A DNA stretch of 64,000 bases from JAFGVL01 sp963663245 (GCA_963663245.1 OY760143.1:868001-932000); one strand, 5' to 3'. Numbered from the stretch's first letter, positions 1 to 8,381 are shown. The notes: generated from the letters alone by a model not told the origin. Numbers and translations: made by a program.

Positions 1-2
1 GT

Positions 3-164
3 CAGGAATACCCAAGTACCTTTTTTCGATTTGGAATAAAAGGAAATACAAATAAAAACACAGGTAATTTACATACGCCAAATTTTGAAATTGATTTAGA
101 TGTATTTAAAACATCGGTTTCTGTTATGTCATGGATGGCTTGGCAACATGTAAATTGTAAATAG
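3..164 (+). CDS. C-terminal end of an M20-type amidohydrolase/peptidase (partial)
   Basis: An open frame enters from the left edge and stops at 162-164, giving 53 residues. The fragment reads FFRFGIKG...GNLHTPNFEID followed by a helical tail. That pattern (F-x-R-x-G, then a His before a P-x-F-x-I-D segment) is typical of the C-terminus of M20-family amidohydrolases, where the His contributes to the dinuclear metal site. Only the last 53 codons are present, so the substrate cannot be named. It ends 20 nt before the Lrp-type gene and runs in the same direction. Family assignment rests on this short tail only. Confidence 0.5.
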   Translation, partial: QEYPSTFFRFGIKGNTNKNTGNLHTPNFEIDLDVFKTSVSVMSWMAWQHVNCK

Positions 165-184
165 GAATTTAATCTTTATAAAAT

Positions 185-688
185 ATGGGGTATCATCAGT
201 TAGATAAATTAGATAAGAAGATTCTTGAATTAGTTTCTAAAAATGCTCGTATTCCATTTTTAGAGGTAGCTCGAGAGTGTAATGTTTCAGGGGCAGCTAT
301 ACATCAACGTATTCAGAAATTAATAAATCTAGGGATATTAAAAGGATCTGAGTTTATTGTTGACACCTATAAGATAGGTTATCAGACATGTGCATATATA
401 GGACTTGTTTTGAAAGATTTAAAACATTTTGATAAAGTTGTAGAGAAGATAAAAGACATTCCTGAAGTAGTAGAATGTCATTATGCTATAGGTAAATATG
501 CCATGTTTGTAAAAATTTATGCGAAAGATAACAGACATTTATTGCAAATTATATTAGAACGATTAACCTCTATAGAAGGAGTGTTAACAACAGAAACATT
601 TCAGATTTCATTAGATGAGATATTTAAACGGCAGTTAAGTGTTTTTGATAATGTAGTGCTTCCAACAACTGAAGAGGATGTAGAATAA
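185..688 (+). CDS. Lrp/AsnC family transcriptional regulator
   Basis: A 167-residue protein of normal length for the Lrp/AsnC family. Residues about 5-60 form the helix-turn-helix (LDKLDKKILELVSKNAR start, VSGAAIHQRIQKL recognition helix). Residues about 70-150 match the RAM (ligand-binding, ACT-like) domain, including the IGKYAMFVKIYAKD strand. Such proteins bind DNA as dimers or octamers and respond to amino acids. The effector here is unknown. The gene is followed closely by a strong hairpin terminator, so it probably ends its own transcription unit. Confidence 0.9.
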   Translation: MGYHQLDKLDKKILELVSKNARIPFLEVARECNVSGAAIHQRIQKLINLGILKGSEFIVDTYKIGYQTCAYIGLVLKDLKHFDKVVEKIKDIPEVVECHYAIGKYAMFVKIYAKDNRHLLQIILERLTSIEGVLTTETFQISLDEIFKRQLSVFDNVVLPTTEEDVE

Positions 689-697
689 AACAATCGA

Positions 698-729
698 AAA
701 AAGACCCGAGCTAGCACTCGGGTCTTTTT
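698..729 (+). terminator. Rho-independent terminator after the Lrp-type gene
   Basis: Inverted repeat AAAAAGACCCGAG (698-710) and CTCGGGTCTTTTT (717-729), a 13-bp stem with a 6-nt loop, A-rich on the left and T-rich on the right. It lies 10 nt after the stop codon and could work in both directions. Confidence 0.9.
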
Positions 730-777
730 GGTTGTGTTAAAGTTTGTTTTGGAATTTGGGAGGGAGTTTTTAGAATT

Positions 778-1182
778 TTAGTTTGAATTAGCATCTTTCA
801 TGCATCTTCTCATATTTTTTCTTCTCATTTTTCTCTTTTCTTTCTTTTGGTTGCAAATTTGTATGTGTTTTTCTTGTTGTTCTGCCGTAAGAATTGTTTT
901 TAATTCTTCTTGTTTTTTTGTGTTGTGAGCTGTTCTTTTTGCTTTCATTTCTTCTCGCATCTTCTTTGCTTCTTGAGCGTATTTGAGATTTACTTTCTCA
1001 ACCTTCAAGGTTTGTTCTGGTGTCAGTTGTAAGTCAATTTTCATCTGTTCAGTTTGTCTTTGAGCTCTTTCTTCAGGTGATTTCTTGTGTTTTCCGTGTC
1101 CTCTTCCTGGTCCTTGCGCTACTGCTGTTGCTACTCCAAAAATTAATGCGAGAATCATTACGGTTAATTTTCTTGTTTTCAT
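778..1182 (-). CDS. Spy/DUF4890-like secreted, highly basic protein
   Basis: A 134-residue protein with a signal peptide (hydrophobic stretch about 7-20, cut likely after AVAQ). The mature part is very rich in Lys, Arg, Glu and Gln. It carries two LTPEQ/LTAEQQ motifs (QLTPEQTLKVEKVN and ILTAEQQEKH), the hallmark of Spy/CpxP-like periplasmic helical proteins and the Bacteroidota DUF4890 group. Family members are thought to act as stress-related periplasmic chaperones or metal-stress proteins; the role here is inferred only. It is transcribed divergently from the arsR operon, with 155 bp between the starts. Confidence 0.7.
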   Translation of the reverse strand: MKTRKLTVMILALIFGVATAVAQGPGRGHGKHKKSPEERAQRQTEQMKIDLQLTPEQTLKVEKVNLKYAQEAKKMREEMKAKRTAHNTKKQEELKTILTAEQQEKHIQICNQKKEKRKMRRKNMRRCMKDANSN

Positions 1183-1288
1183 GATTTTTAAGTTTAATGA
1201 TGATAATTTGGTTTTTATGCATCTATGACTTTTAGTTTTGTTAAAGGTTTAATTTAAAATAAAAAATATTGATTTATTTTGATGTTTA

Positions 1289-1325
1289 AAATATTGTTCG
1301 TTATTTTGCGAACAACAAACAATAT
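1289..1325. promoter_or_regulatory. Probable ArsR operator/promoter region
   Basis: A perfect inverted repeat TTGTTCG (1294-1300) and CGAACAA (1309-1315) surrounds the sequence TTATTTTG, which resembles the Bacteroidota -7 element. A wider match, ATATTGTT to the left and AACAATAT to the right, extends the symmetry. It ends about 12 nt before the arsR start codon. Position and symmetry fit autorepression by ArsR; binding is inferred. Confidence 0.6.
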
Positions 1326-1337
1326 CGTTTATTTTAT

Positions 1338-1652
1338 ATGACAACACAAAAAGAAGAACAATTTGCACGTTTTGCTAAAGCACTTGCTCACCCAACACGA
1401 GTTTTGATAATGAATTATCTTGTTAATTTAAATCAATGTTGTTTTGGTGATATTCATGCAGAACTTCCAATAGCTAAAGCTACAGTATCTCAACACTTAA
1501 AAGAGTTGCGTACGGCTGGTTTAATTCAAGGAAGTATTGAAGCTCCTAAAGTAAAATATTGTATAAATATGGATAACTGGGTTTTAGCACAACAGCTTTT
1601 TGAGAATTTCTTCGCTCAAAAATTAAAAATTGCAAGTTGTCATGATAGCTAA
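1338..1652 (+). CDS. arsR: ArsR-family metalloregulator of the arsenic operon
   Basis: A 104-residue winged-helix protein: AKALAHPTRVLIMNYL (helix 1-2), a Cys-Cys pair in NQCCFGDI, and the recognition helix KATVSQHLKELRTAGLI. The Cys pair near residue 34 lies close to where arsenite-sensing cysteines sit in classical ArsR, though the usual CVC pattern is altered to CCF. A further Cys is present in the C-terminal tail (SCHDS). It is the first gene of an arsenic resistance operon and overlaps the following DUF1294 gene. It most likely represses the operon until arsenite or antimonite binds. Confidence 0.9.
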   Translation: MTTQKEEQFARFAKALAHPTRVLIMNYLVNLNQCCFGDIHAELPIAKATVSQHLKELRTAGLIQGSIEAPKVKYCINMDNWVLAQQLFENFFAQKLKIASCHDS

Positions 1653-1917
1653 AGGAGTCATAATATATCTGTTAGTTATTAATGTGATAGCATTTTTAAC
1701 TATGGGAATTGATAAATATAAGGCTCGTAATAATAAGAATAGGGTTTCTGAAAAAACTCTTTTTATTTTCACCCTATTATTGGGGTCTATTGGTATTTGG
1801 TCTGGGATGTACTTTTTTCATCATAAAACAAAAAAGTGGCAGTTTTATATTGGTGTACCTGTGTTAATGATAATACATATACTGTTAGCTGTTCTTTTAT
1901 TAAAAGGTAGTAATTAA
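1642..1917 (+). CDS. DUF1294 family small membrane protein
   Basis: The ATG at 1642 gives a 91-residue protein that overlaps the end of arsR by 11 nt; a TTG 12 nt upstream is less likely. It has three predicted membrane helices and the DUF1294 signature NVIAFLTMGIDKYKARNNKNRVSEKTLFIFTLLLGSIG, of which GIDKYKA and RVSEKTL are diagnostic. The function of DUF1294 is not known. Its location inside the arsenic operon may be incidental or reflect translational coupling with arsR. Confidence 0.75.
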   Translation: MIAKGVIIYLLVINVIAFLTMGIDKYKARNNKNRVSEKTLFIFTLLLGSIGIWSGMYFFHHKTKKWQFYIGVPVLMIIHILLAVLLLKGSN

Positions 1918-1929
1918 AATATATTTAAA

Positions 1930-2169
1930 ATGGAAATTAAAGTTTTAGGAACTGGATGTGCAAAGTGTAAAACACTTGAGAAAAACACACGTGAAGCTGT
2001 AGAACAATTAAATTTGGAAGCAACAGTATCAAAAGTAGAAGATATTGTTGAGATAATGCAATTCAATGTAATGACTACACCAGCATTAGTTGTTGATGGT
2101 AAGGTAGTTGTAAAAGGTTCAGTGCCATCAGTAACAGAGTTAAAATCATTTTTCACATTAAATAAATAG
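1930..2169 (+). CDS. Small thioredoxin-fold protein (thioredoxin_3 / redox-active disulfide protein 2 type)
   Basis: A 79-residue single thioredoxin fold with active site C-x-x-C in GTGCAKCK (residues about 8-15) and the cis-Pro loop MTTPALVVDG. This family is common in arsenic and mercury gene clusters of Bacteroidota and probably shuttles thiol reducing power, here plausibly to the ArsF-like lipoprotein or ArsC. It is in an operon, 12 nt after the DUF1294 gene and 4 nt before the next gene. Confidence 0.85.
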   Translation: MEIKVLGTGCAKCKTLEKNTREAVEQLNLEATVSKVEDIVEIMQFNVMTTPALVVDGKVVVKGSVPSVTELKSFFTLNK

Positions 2170-2173
2170 TATC

Positions 2174-2590
2174 ATGAAAACAATTAAATTTTTTATAATT
2201 AGTGCTCTATTATTAACAGCAATTGGATGTAATGGACAAAATAAAGAGTCCAAAAAAGCGATTTCTTCAGACAATATAGAGGTGTATTATTTTCATTTTA
2301 CAGCTCGTTGTGTTACTTGCAACACAATAGAATCGGAATTAAATAATAATATTGAGAGTCTATATGCGGGATTAAAGAAAGATAATAAAATTAGTTTTCA
2401 TTCAATTAATCTAGATCAGGAGTCAGGAGAGAAATTAGCCCAACGCTTAAAAGTGTCTGGACAGACAGTGCTTATTGTAAAAGGGGACAAAAGAATTCTT
2501 TTAACGAACGAAGCTTTTTTGTATGCTCGCTCTAATCCGAAGAAATTTAAATCTATTCTTAAAGAAAAAATTGACTCATTAATAAGCTAG
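2174..2590 (+). CDS. ArsF-like thioredoxin-fold lipoprotein
   Basis: 138 residues with a lipoprotein signal (LLLTAIGC, lipid-modified Cys near residue 19) and a thioredoxin-like domain holding C-x-x-C in ARCVTCNTIE. Proteins of this layout are found next to ArsG-like CcdA/DsbD transporters in arsenic clusters and are annotated as the ArsF family. The likely role is an extracytoplasmic thiol reductase partnered with the downstream membrane protein. The exact substrate is not known; links to aromatic arsenical metabolism are by family only. Confidence 0.7.
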   Translation: MKTIKFFIISALLLTAIGCNGQNKESKKAISSDNIEVYYFHFTARCVTCNTIESELNNNIESLYAGLKKDNKISFHSINLDQESGEKLAQRLKVSGQTVLIVKGDKRILLTNEAFLYARSNPKKFKSILKEKIDSLIS

Positions 2591-2597
2591 TTGGATT

Positions 2598-3296
2598 ATG
2601 GATTTTTTAACAGAATTATTTTCAAATAGCACAATTCCTTGGTTGTCTGCTATCCTTTTAGGATTGATGACAGCAATAAGCCCATGTCCATTAGCGACAA
2701 ATATTACAGCAGTCGGTTTTATTAGTAAGGATATTGAAAATAGAAACCGTGTGTTTTTTAATGGTTTGTTTTATACTTTAGGAAGAGCAATTAGCTATAC
2801 AGGATTGGCGTTTATTTTTTATTTAGGGGCTGACCAATTTGAATTGTCTGGAGTTTTCCAGAAGTATGGGGAGAAAATAATAGGACCCTTGTTAATTCTT
2901 ATTGGCTTATTTATGTTAGACTTTCTGAAGGTTAGATTTCCTGGTTTAAGCAAAATTACTTCACGAATGGAAAGTAAGAAGCGTTGGGGTTATTGGGATG
3001 CTACTTTATTAGGAATGTTATTCGCCTTAGCTTTTTGTCCTTACAGTGGAGTGCTGTATTTTGGAATGCTTATTCCATTGTCAATAGGTAGTGTTTCAGG
3101 ATTATTATTACCTGTGTTGTTTGCGATTGCAACGGGTATCCCTGTAGTGATTTTTGCATGGGTATTTGCGTATGCTGTTTCAGGTATTGGAGGACTATAC
3201 AACAAGGTGAAACTTTTTGAAATCTGGTTTAGAAGAGTCGTTTCAATTTTGTTTATTTTAATAGGTGTTTATACAATTTATCATCAATTTTTATGA
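2598..3296 (+). CDS. ArsG-like CcdA/DsbD-family membrane protein
   Basis: 232 residues with about six membrane helices. It carries paired conserved Cys motifs at the helix ends typical of the CcdA/DsbD transmembrane electron carrier fold: AISPCPLATN near residue 30 and ALAFCPYSGVLYFG near residue 146. Together with the two thioredoxin-like genes before it, this suggests electrons pass from the cytoplasm through this protein to the ArsF-like lipoprotein. The family (ArsG) is also described as an aromatic arsenical efflux permease, so transport is an alternative role. Its TGA stop overlaps the next ATG (ATGA). Confidence 0.75.
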   Translation: MDFLTELFSNSTIPWLSAILLGLMTAISPCPLATNITAVGFISKDIENRNRVFFNGLFYTLGRAISYTGLAFIFYLGADQFELSGVFQKYGEKIIGPLLILIGLFMLDFLKVRFPGLSKITSRMESKKRWGYWDATLLGMLFALAFCPYSGVLYFGMLIPLSIGSVSGLLLPVLFAIATGIPVVIFAWVFAYAVSGIGGLYNKVKLFEIWFRRVVSILFILIGVYTIYHQFL

Positions 3297-4312
3297 AGTT
3301 ATTTAAGTCTATAGTTATAATTGTTTTTACTCTTCTAGTATGGGTGTTTCTTTATGTAAATTTACAAAACTTCTCAGATTTAATTGTAGATAAAATATTA
3401 GGTCTAGAAGAGCATGCTCACCTTACAGAAGCTTTACGATTCTTTATATTTGAACTTCCAAAGGTCTTATTACTATTGGTGTTAATCATATTTATTGTAG
3501 GGATTGTTCGTTCTTATTTTTCTTCAGAAAAAACACGTGATATGTTAGCCGGAAAACCTCTTTTTTTAGGTAATACGATGGCTGCTGGTCTAGGTGTATT
3601 AACCCCATTTTGTTCTTGTTCGGCAATTCCACTTTTTTTAGGATTTGTTGAAGCAGGTATACCTATAGGTGTAACTTTTTCTTTTCTTATTGCATCTCCA
3701 ATGATAAATGAAGTAGCTATTGTGCTTTTGTTTGGTATGTTTGGATGGAAAGTTACGGTAGTTTATATTTTATCAGGACTAATAATTGCAATTTTTGCTG
3801 GTTGGATGATTGGGAAACTTGGCTTGGAAAAATGGGTGCAAGAATGGGTGTATAAAGTTCAAACGAATCAAGAAAATGCTACTAGTGAAAAATTATCAAT
3901 AAATGATAGAATAAAATTTGGATTGTCAACGGTAAAAGATATTGTTGGGAAAATATGGATTTATGTAGCTTTAGGTATAGCAATTGGAGCGGGAGCACAT
4001 GGCTATGTTCCAGAAGATTTTATGGCTGGTTTAATGGGTAAGTCTGCCTGGTATAGTGTGCCTCTTTCTGTTATAATTGGAATACCAATGTATGCAAATG
4101 CTGCTGGTATTGTACCTATTGTTGCGGTACTACTAGAAAAAGGAGCAGCATTAGGAACTTCTTTGGCTTTTATGATGTCTGTAATAGCATTGTCATTGCC
4201 AGAAATGATTATTTTAAAGAAAGTATTAAAGATGCCATTAATACTTACTTTTTTAGGTGTTGTAGGTGGTGGAATAATGCTTGTTGGATTTTTATTTAAT
4301 TTTATTTTTTAG
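3293..4312 (+). CDS. ArsP/YraQ-type permease (UPF0718, organoarsenical or metal efflux)
   Basis: 339 residues with about eight to ten membrane helices. The motif TPFCSCSAIPLFLGFVEAG near residue 105, with a C-x-C pair, is the signature of the ArsP/YraQ permease family, as is SPMINEVA a little later. Known ArsP members export trivalent organoarsenicals; other members have been linked to Cu/Zn export. A cytoplasmic loop lies around residues 185-215. The 4-nt overlap with the preceding gene indicates translational coupling. Confidence 0.8.
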   Translation: MKLFKSIVIIVFTLLVWVFLYVNLQNFSDLIVDKILGLEEHAHLTEALRFFIFELPKVLLLLVLIIFIVGIVRSYFSSEKTRDMLAGKPLFLGNTMAAGLGVLTPFCSCSAIPLFLGFVEAGIPIGVTFSFLIASPMINEVAIVLLFGMFGWKVTVVYILSGLIIAIFAGWMIGKLGLEKWVQEWVYKVQTNQENATSEKLSINDRIKFGLSTVKDIVGKIWIYVALGIAIGAGAHGYVPEDFMAGLMGKSAWYSVPLSVIIGIPMYANAAGIVPIVAVLLEKGAALGTSLAFMMSVIALSLPEMIILKKVLKMPLILTFLGVVGGGIMLVGFLFNFIF

Positions 4313-4315
4313 AAG

Positions 4316-4735
4316 ATGAAGATATTAATATTATGTACAGGAAATAGTTGTCGTAGTCAAATGGCACACGGGTTTTTACAATCGTTTGATGCTAACATAA
4401 CTGTGTGTTCTGCTGGGACTGAAGCTTCTGGTAAATTAAATATGAAAGCCGTAGCAGCAATGCAAGAAATAGGAATAGATATTTCTCATCACACGTCTGA
4501 TTCAGTAGAGAAGTATTTAGGAGAGGAATGGGATTATGTAATTACTGTTTGTGGAGGAGCAAATGAATCTTGCCCTTCGTTTATAGGAAAGGTAAAACAT
4601 CGCTTACATATTGGTTTTGATGATCCATCGCATGCAGTAGGTTCAGATGAATATATTTGGAGTGAATTTCTTCGAGTGAGAGATGAAATAAAAGAAGGTT
4701 TTAATAAATTCTATACTGAAATAAAAGCAAACTAA
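4316..4735 (+). CDS. arsC: Arsenate reductase, low-molecular-weight phosphatase type, thioredoxin-coupled
   Basis: 139 residues. The P-loop CTGNSCRSQ (C-x5-R, residues 7-13) is the arsenate-binding site, and the pair of cysteines in VCGGANESCP forms the redox relay used by Staphylococcus-type ArsC (thioredoxin-dependent). It reduces arsenate to arsenite in the cytoplasm for export by the next gene product. It lies 3 nt after the permease and 4 nt before acr3. All three catalytic cysteines appear present. Confidence 0.92.
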   Translation: MKILILCTGNSCRSQMAHGFLQSFDANITVCSAGTEASGKLNMKAVAAMQEIGIDISHHTSDSVEKYLGEEWDYVITVCGGANESCPSFIGKVKHRLHIGFDDPSHAVGSDEYIWSEFLRVRDEIKEGFNKFYTEIKAN

Positions 4736-4739
4736 TAGT

Positions 4740-5792
4740 ATGAAGAACTTAAGCTTTTTAGATAAATATCTAACCCTTTGGATCTTTTTATCTATGGGTT
4801 TGGGGGTGTTGATAGGATATCTGAATCCTTCTATTGTCGCGTTTTGGGAGTCTTTAAAGCCTTCGCCAGAAAGTACTACAAATATTCCTATCGCCATAGG
4901 ATTAATCGTAATGATGTATCCACCTTTAGCCAAGGTGAGGTATGAAGAGTTAGTTGATGTATTTAGAAATACAAAGGTGTTGACACTTTCGTTAATTCAG
5001 AATTGGATCGTTGGTCCAGTATTAATGTTTGCTCTTGCAGTTATTTTCTTCAAGTTGTTTCCAGGAGAAAATAATGCAAACTTGCCCTATATGTATGGTA
5101 TTATAATGATAGGCTTGGCTCGTTGTATTGCTATGGTAATTGTCTGGAATGATTTAGCAAAAGGTGACACACAATATGCGGCTGGCTTAGTCGCTTTTAA
5201 TTCTGTCTTCCAAATCGTATTCTTTTCTTTGTATGCCTATTTCTTTGTTGCAGTACTGCCAGCGTGGTTTGGTATACCAACAAATGCTGCTGTTGAGGCT
5301 ATCACTATTAAACAAATTGCAACAAGTGTAATAATTTATTTGGGGATTCCTTTTTTAGCAGGCTTTCTTACTCGCTATCTATTGACTAGAGTGAAATCTG
5401 AAGAATGGTATCAGGCTAGGTTTATTCCTAAAATAAGCCCTTTGACTTTGATTGCATTACTCTTTACCATTTTTGTAATGTTTTCATTAAAGGGTAATTA
5501 TATTATTTCCTTACCATTAGATGTAATTAAAGTTGCTATACCTTTAATTATATATTTTCTTATAATGTTTGTTGTTTCTTTTAAAATGAGTAAAAAGTTA
5601 GGTGCAAGCTATAAGCAAACTACTACCTTGTCATTTACAGCCGCTAGTAATAATTTTGAATTAGCTATTGCCGTTTCTATTGCAATATTTGGAATGAATT
5701 CGGGAGAAGCTTTTGCCGCTGTAATTGGACCTTTGGTAGAGGTGCCTATTATGTTATTGTTGGTGAAGTATTCTTTGAGAAGGGTATTTTGA
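4740..5792 (+). CDS. acr3: Arsenite efflux transporter, ACR3 family
   Basis: 350 residues with about ten membrane helices of the bile/arsenite/riboflavin transporter fold. Diagnostic ACR3 segments include FLSMGLGVLIGY at the N-terminus, MMYPPLAKVRYEEL, and GLARCIAMVIVWNDLAKGD containing the essential conserved Cys. It exports arsenite (and perhaps antimonite). It is the last gene of the eight-gene arsenic operon that starts with arsR. Confidence 0.93.
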   Translation: MKNLSFLDKYLTLWIFLSMGLGVLIGYLNPSIVAFWESLKPSPESTTNIPIAIGLIVMMYPPLAKVRYEELVDVFRNTKVLTLSLIQNWIVGPVLMFALAVIFFKLFPGENNANLPYMYGIIMIGLARCIAMVIVWNDLAKGDTQYAAGLVAFNSVFQIVFFSLYAYFFVAVLPAWFGIPTNAAVEAITIKQIATSVIIYLGIPFLAGFLTRYLLTRVKSEEWYQARFIPKISPLTLIALLFTIFVMFSLKGNYIISLPLDVIKVAIPLIIYFLIMFVVSFKMSKKLGASYKQTTTLSFTAASNNFELAIAVSIAIFGMNSGEAFAAVIGPLVEVPIMLLLVKYSLRRVF

Positions 5793-5795
5793 TGT

Positions 5796-5826
5796 TTTGA
5801 GTTAATAAAATTATTTAATAACTTTG
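5796..5826 (+). promoter_or_regulatory. Bacteroidota-type promoter for the SpoIIAA-like gene
   Basis: TTTG at 5796-5799 (-33 element), 19-nt spacer, TAACTTTG at 5819-5826 (-7 element, consensus TAnnTTTG). It lies 28 nt before the start codon at 5855, directly after the acr3 stop. Confidence 0.7.
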
Positions 5827-5854
5827 ATTTATTATACTCCCAAATTAATACGGT

Positions 5855-6340
5855 ATGAGTCAACCGAATTTAAAAGCATCGTATATTATTTACCCAGACA
5901 AAAAACTTATCATAGAAGCTTTTAGTGGTGTTTTGACTTTACGAACTTTTATTGCCTATAAGACAAAACAATCTAAGGATAAAAATTTCTGTTCGGATTA
6001 CAATAATATTCTTGATTTGAGATCTCTTTCAATTATTGATGCTACTATTGATCAAATTAAAGACTATCTAAACTTTCTTATTGAAAGTAATATGGTTGGT
6101 GAAAGGAGAAATGCTATTTTGGTAGGTACGCATAATCAACAAGTGTATGCTTCTGTTTTTGATAAACTTCATGCTGGCAATAAAACAGCACAAGTCTTAA
6201 GTGTATTTGTAGATATAAATGCAGCTGTCGCTTTTCTTGAAAGAGAAATATCTGTAGAAGAAGTTCTTAAAGTCTTAGATTTTCTTAAGAGTAATCCAAC
6301 TGAATATTCAGATCGAGAAATAGATAAGTTGAAGTATTAG
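5855..6340 (+). CDS. SpoIIAA/STAS-like protein of unknown function (paralog A)
   Basis: A 161-residue cytoplasmic protein without signal peptide or membrane segment. Alternating short strands and helices (ASYIIYPDKKLIIEAFSG, NILDLRSLSI, ERRNAILVGT) suggest a SpoIIAA/STAS-type alpha-beta fold. It clearly resembles the protein encoded at 56699-57163: both begin with Y-x-I-x-P-D-x-K-L-x-I-x-A, then a DK-x-F spacing before an I-x-D-x-R segment, and a conserved IE/LE-K helix near the end. No function is known. It has its own promoter and overlaps the 3' end of the convergent RNase Z gene by 4 nt. Confidence 0.6.
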   Translation: MSQPNLKASYIIYPDKKLIIEAFSGVLTLRTFIAYKTKQSKDKNFCSDYNNILDLRSLSIIDATIDQIKDYLNFLIESNMVGERRNAILVGTHNQQVYASVFDKLHAGNKTAQVLSVFVDINAAVAFLEREISVEEVLKVLDFLKSNPTEYSDREIDKLKY

Positions 6341-7251
6341 ATTTCAAAAACACTTCCATCCTCTGCAGCATAAGTTTCTTTGAAAATTTCTCTGGCTTCT
6401 TTTTGAATTGTTTCTGAATTTCTATAGCGAGCCGAATAATGTCCCACAACTAATTTTTTTATATTTGCTGTTTGAGCAATTTTAGCTGCTTGTTTAGCTG
6501 TGCTATGGTAGGTTTCCTTTGCTCTTTCTTTTTCTTCTTCTGCAAAAGTAGCTTCGTGGTATAATAAATCTACATTTTCGATTATCGGTATTATTTTTTC
6601 TATAGGCATGGTGTCAGAACAAAAAGCAAAGCTTTTAGTCTTTTCTGGATCAAGAGTGATTTCTTTATTTGGTACTATTTTTCCAGTAGGTAATTCTAAA
6701 TCAGCTCCTTTTTTTATTAAGTGTCTTTTTTTGATTGGGATATTGTAGAATTCAGCTTTCTCTTTTATTAGTGATCGTTCTTTTTCTTTTTCTTCAAATA
6801 AAAAACCGCAACAAGGTATTCCGTGCTTTAGAGGTATGCTTGATACTTTTAATGATTTGTCTTCAAAAACAACTTCATTTTTTCGAGGGTTGATATGATT
6901 AAATACAACTTTAAAAGACATATCTTTCGTAAAATAATCAATTTGCGGCTGTAATAATTTTTCTAAATCGGCATGAGCATGAATATATAAATTCTCTTTT
7001 CTATTCATCATTGCCATAGTACTAATAAAGCCAATCAGTCCAAAGCAGTGGTCACCGTGTAAGTGTGTGATGAAAATATGATTTAATTTAGCCGTGCGAA
7101 TTTTATACTGGCGTAGTTTTATTTGTGAACCTTCACCACAATCAATCATGAAGTTCTTTTCACCAATACTTAGAATGTGAGAGGTATTATATCTTTTTTC
7201 TGTTGGTAGTGCAGAACCAGACCCTAAAACTGTAAGTTTCATCTTTGCCAT
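6337..7251 (-). CDS. rnz: Ribonuclease Z (tRNA 3'-processing endonuclease)
   Basis: A metallo-beta-lactamase fold protein of 304 residues starting at the ATG at 7251 (MAKMKLTVLGSGSALP), which is the usual length for short-form RNase Z; a longer frame upstream runs into the divergent gene. Zinc ligands are visible in THLHGDHCFG (H-x-H-x-D-H), in the FCSDT segment, and in the late VGHYSARY motif (HxxxR). It removes 3' trailers from tRNA precursors. TATCTTTG lies only 3 nt upstream of the start, so the mRNA may be nearly leaderless. Confidence 0.93.
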   Translation of the reverse strand: MAKMKLTVLGSGSALPTEKRYNTSHILSIGEKNFMIDCGEGSQIKLRQYKIRTAKLNHIFITHLHGDHCFGLIGFISTMAMMNRKENLYIHAHADLEKLLQPQIDYFTKDMSFKVVFNHINPRKNEVVFEDKSLKVSSIPLKHGIPCCGFLFEEKEKERSLIKEKAEFYNIPIKKRHLIKKGADLELPTGKIVPNKEITLDPEKTKSFAFCSDTMPIEKIIPIIENVDLLYHEATFAEEEKERAKETYHSTAKQAAKIAQTANIKKLVVGHYSARYRNSETIQKEAREIFKETYAAEDGSVFEI

Positions 7252-7376
7252 GTTCAAAGATATAGTTTCATTTGTGATTTTCCTAAAAACAATATGGTTC
7301 AAATGCATAATTATATTGTTCGTTTTTAGTATTTTTGTATTAATGTAGACAGTATAACCTTGAATCTTTATTTGTA

Positions 7377-8381
7377 ATGGCAGTAGACTCAAAAAAAAAA
7401 TTCAACGCGCTAGTTGTTGAAGAGATGAATGGTGGTTATGTGCGAAGTATTCGAACTCGTATTATTAAGGATTTGCCTGATAATGAATTATTAGTGCGTG
7501 TATATTACTCTTCTCTAAATTATAAAGATGCACTCTCAGCAACTGGTAATAAGGGTGTTACTAAAAAATACCCTCATACACCTGGTATAGACTCTGTTGG
7601 TGTAGTTGAACATTCTAAAGTAAAAGCATTTAAGAATGGTGACCATGTAATTGTTACCAGTTACGATTTAGGAATGAATACACCAGGGGGGTTTGGTGAA
7701 TATATTCGTGTGCCAGCTTCATGGGCTGTTAAATTGCCAGAGGGTTTAGGTATGAAAGAGAGCATGATTATTGGGACTGCCGGTTTTACAGCTGCAACAT
7801 GTATTCATAAAATAACGGAACAAATTAAACCATCTAACGGACAGGTGATTGTTTCTGGAGCAAGTGGAGGAGTAGGTTCTATGAGTATTGCTTTGTTGCA
7901 CCAGCTTGGTTATGAGGTGGTAGCAATTTCGGGTAAAACAAAAGAAAATGATTATTTACATCAGCTTGGTGCATCAAAGGTTATTTCACGAATTGACTTT
8001 CAAGATAGAGAACTACGACCAATGCTTTCAGCTAAATATGCTGCTGGAATAGATACAGTTGGAGGTGCTATTTTAGAGAATATTATTAAGTCAGTGTTGC
8101 CATTTGGAGTTGTTGCGTGTTGCGGAAATGTTGCGTCGCCAGGACTTAATTTAACGGTTTATCCATTTATTTTACGAGGGATTTCATTAATAGGAGTGTC
8201 TACTCAAAATTATCCTATGGATCAACGTAAAATTATATGGGAAAAGCTTGCAACTGACTGGAAATTAAATAATTTGACTGGTTTGTGTAATGAAATAACT
8301 ATAGATCAATTGAATGATAGCATTGTCGCTATTTTAGATGGAAATCTAAAAGGAAGAACGATCGTAAAAATGATTAGTTGA
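7377..8381 (+). CDS. YhdH/AcuI-like zinc-independent medium-chain oxidoreductase
   Basis: 334 residues. The N-terminal catalytic domain has SLNYKDALSATG and PGIDSVGVV, and the cofactor domain has VSGASGGVGSMSIALL (Rossmann G-x-G-x-x-G type) around residues 160-175. These match the YhdH/AcuI branch of quinone oxidoreductase-like MDR proteins; characterised members are NADPH-dependent acryloyl-CoA reductases. The zinc ligands of alcohol dehydrogenases are absent. It stands alone and is divergent from rnz; TATTTTTG at 7330-7337 is a candidate -7 element. Confidence 0.85.
   Translation: MAVDSKKKFNALVVEEMNGGYVRSIRTRIIKDLPDNELLVRVYYSSLNYKDALSATGNKGVTKKYPHTPGIDSVGVVEHSKVKAFKNGDHVIVTSYDLGMNTPGGFGEYIRVPASWAVKLPEGLGMKESMIIGTAGFTAATCIHKITEQIKPSNGQVIVSGASGGVGSMSIALLHQLGYEVVAISGKTKENDYLHQLGASKVISRIDFQDRELRPMLSAKYAAGIDTVGGAILENIIKSVLPFGVVACCGNVASPGLNLTVYPFILRGISLIGVSTQNYPMDQRKIIWEKLATDWKLNNLTGLCNEITIDQLNDSIVAILDGNLKGRTIVKMIS

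Noticed and set aside
7251..7392. N-terminal extension of RNase Z to 7392
   Set aside because: The extension is not like RNase Z, overlaps the divergent gene at 7377, and a family-typical start MAKMKLTVLGSG exists at 7251.
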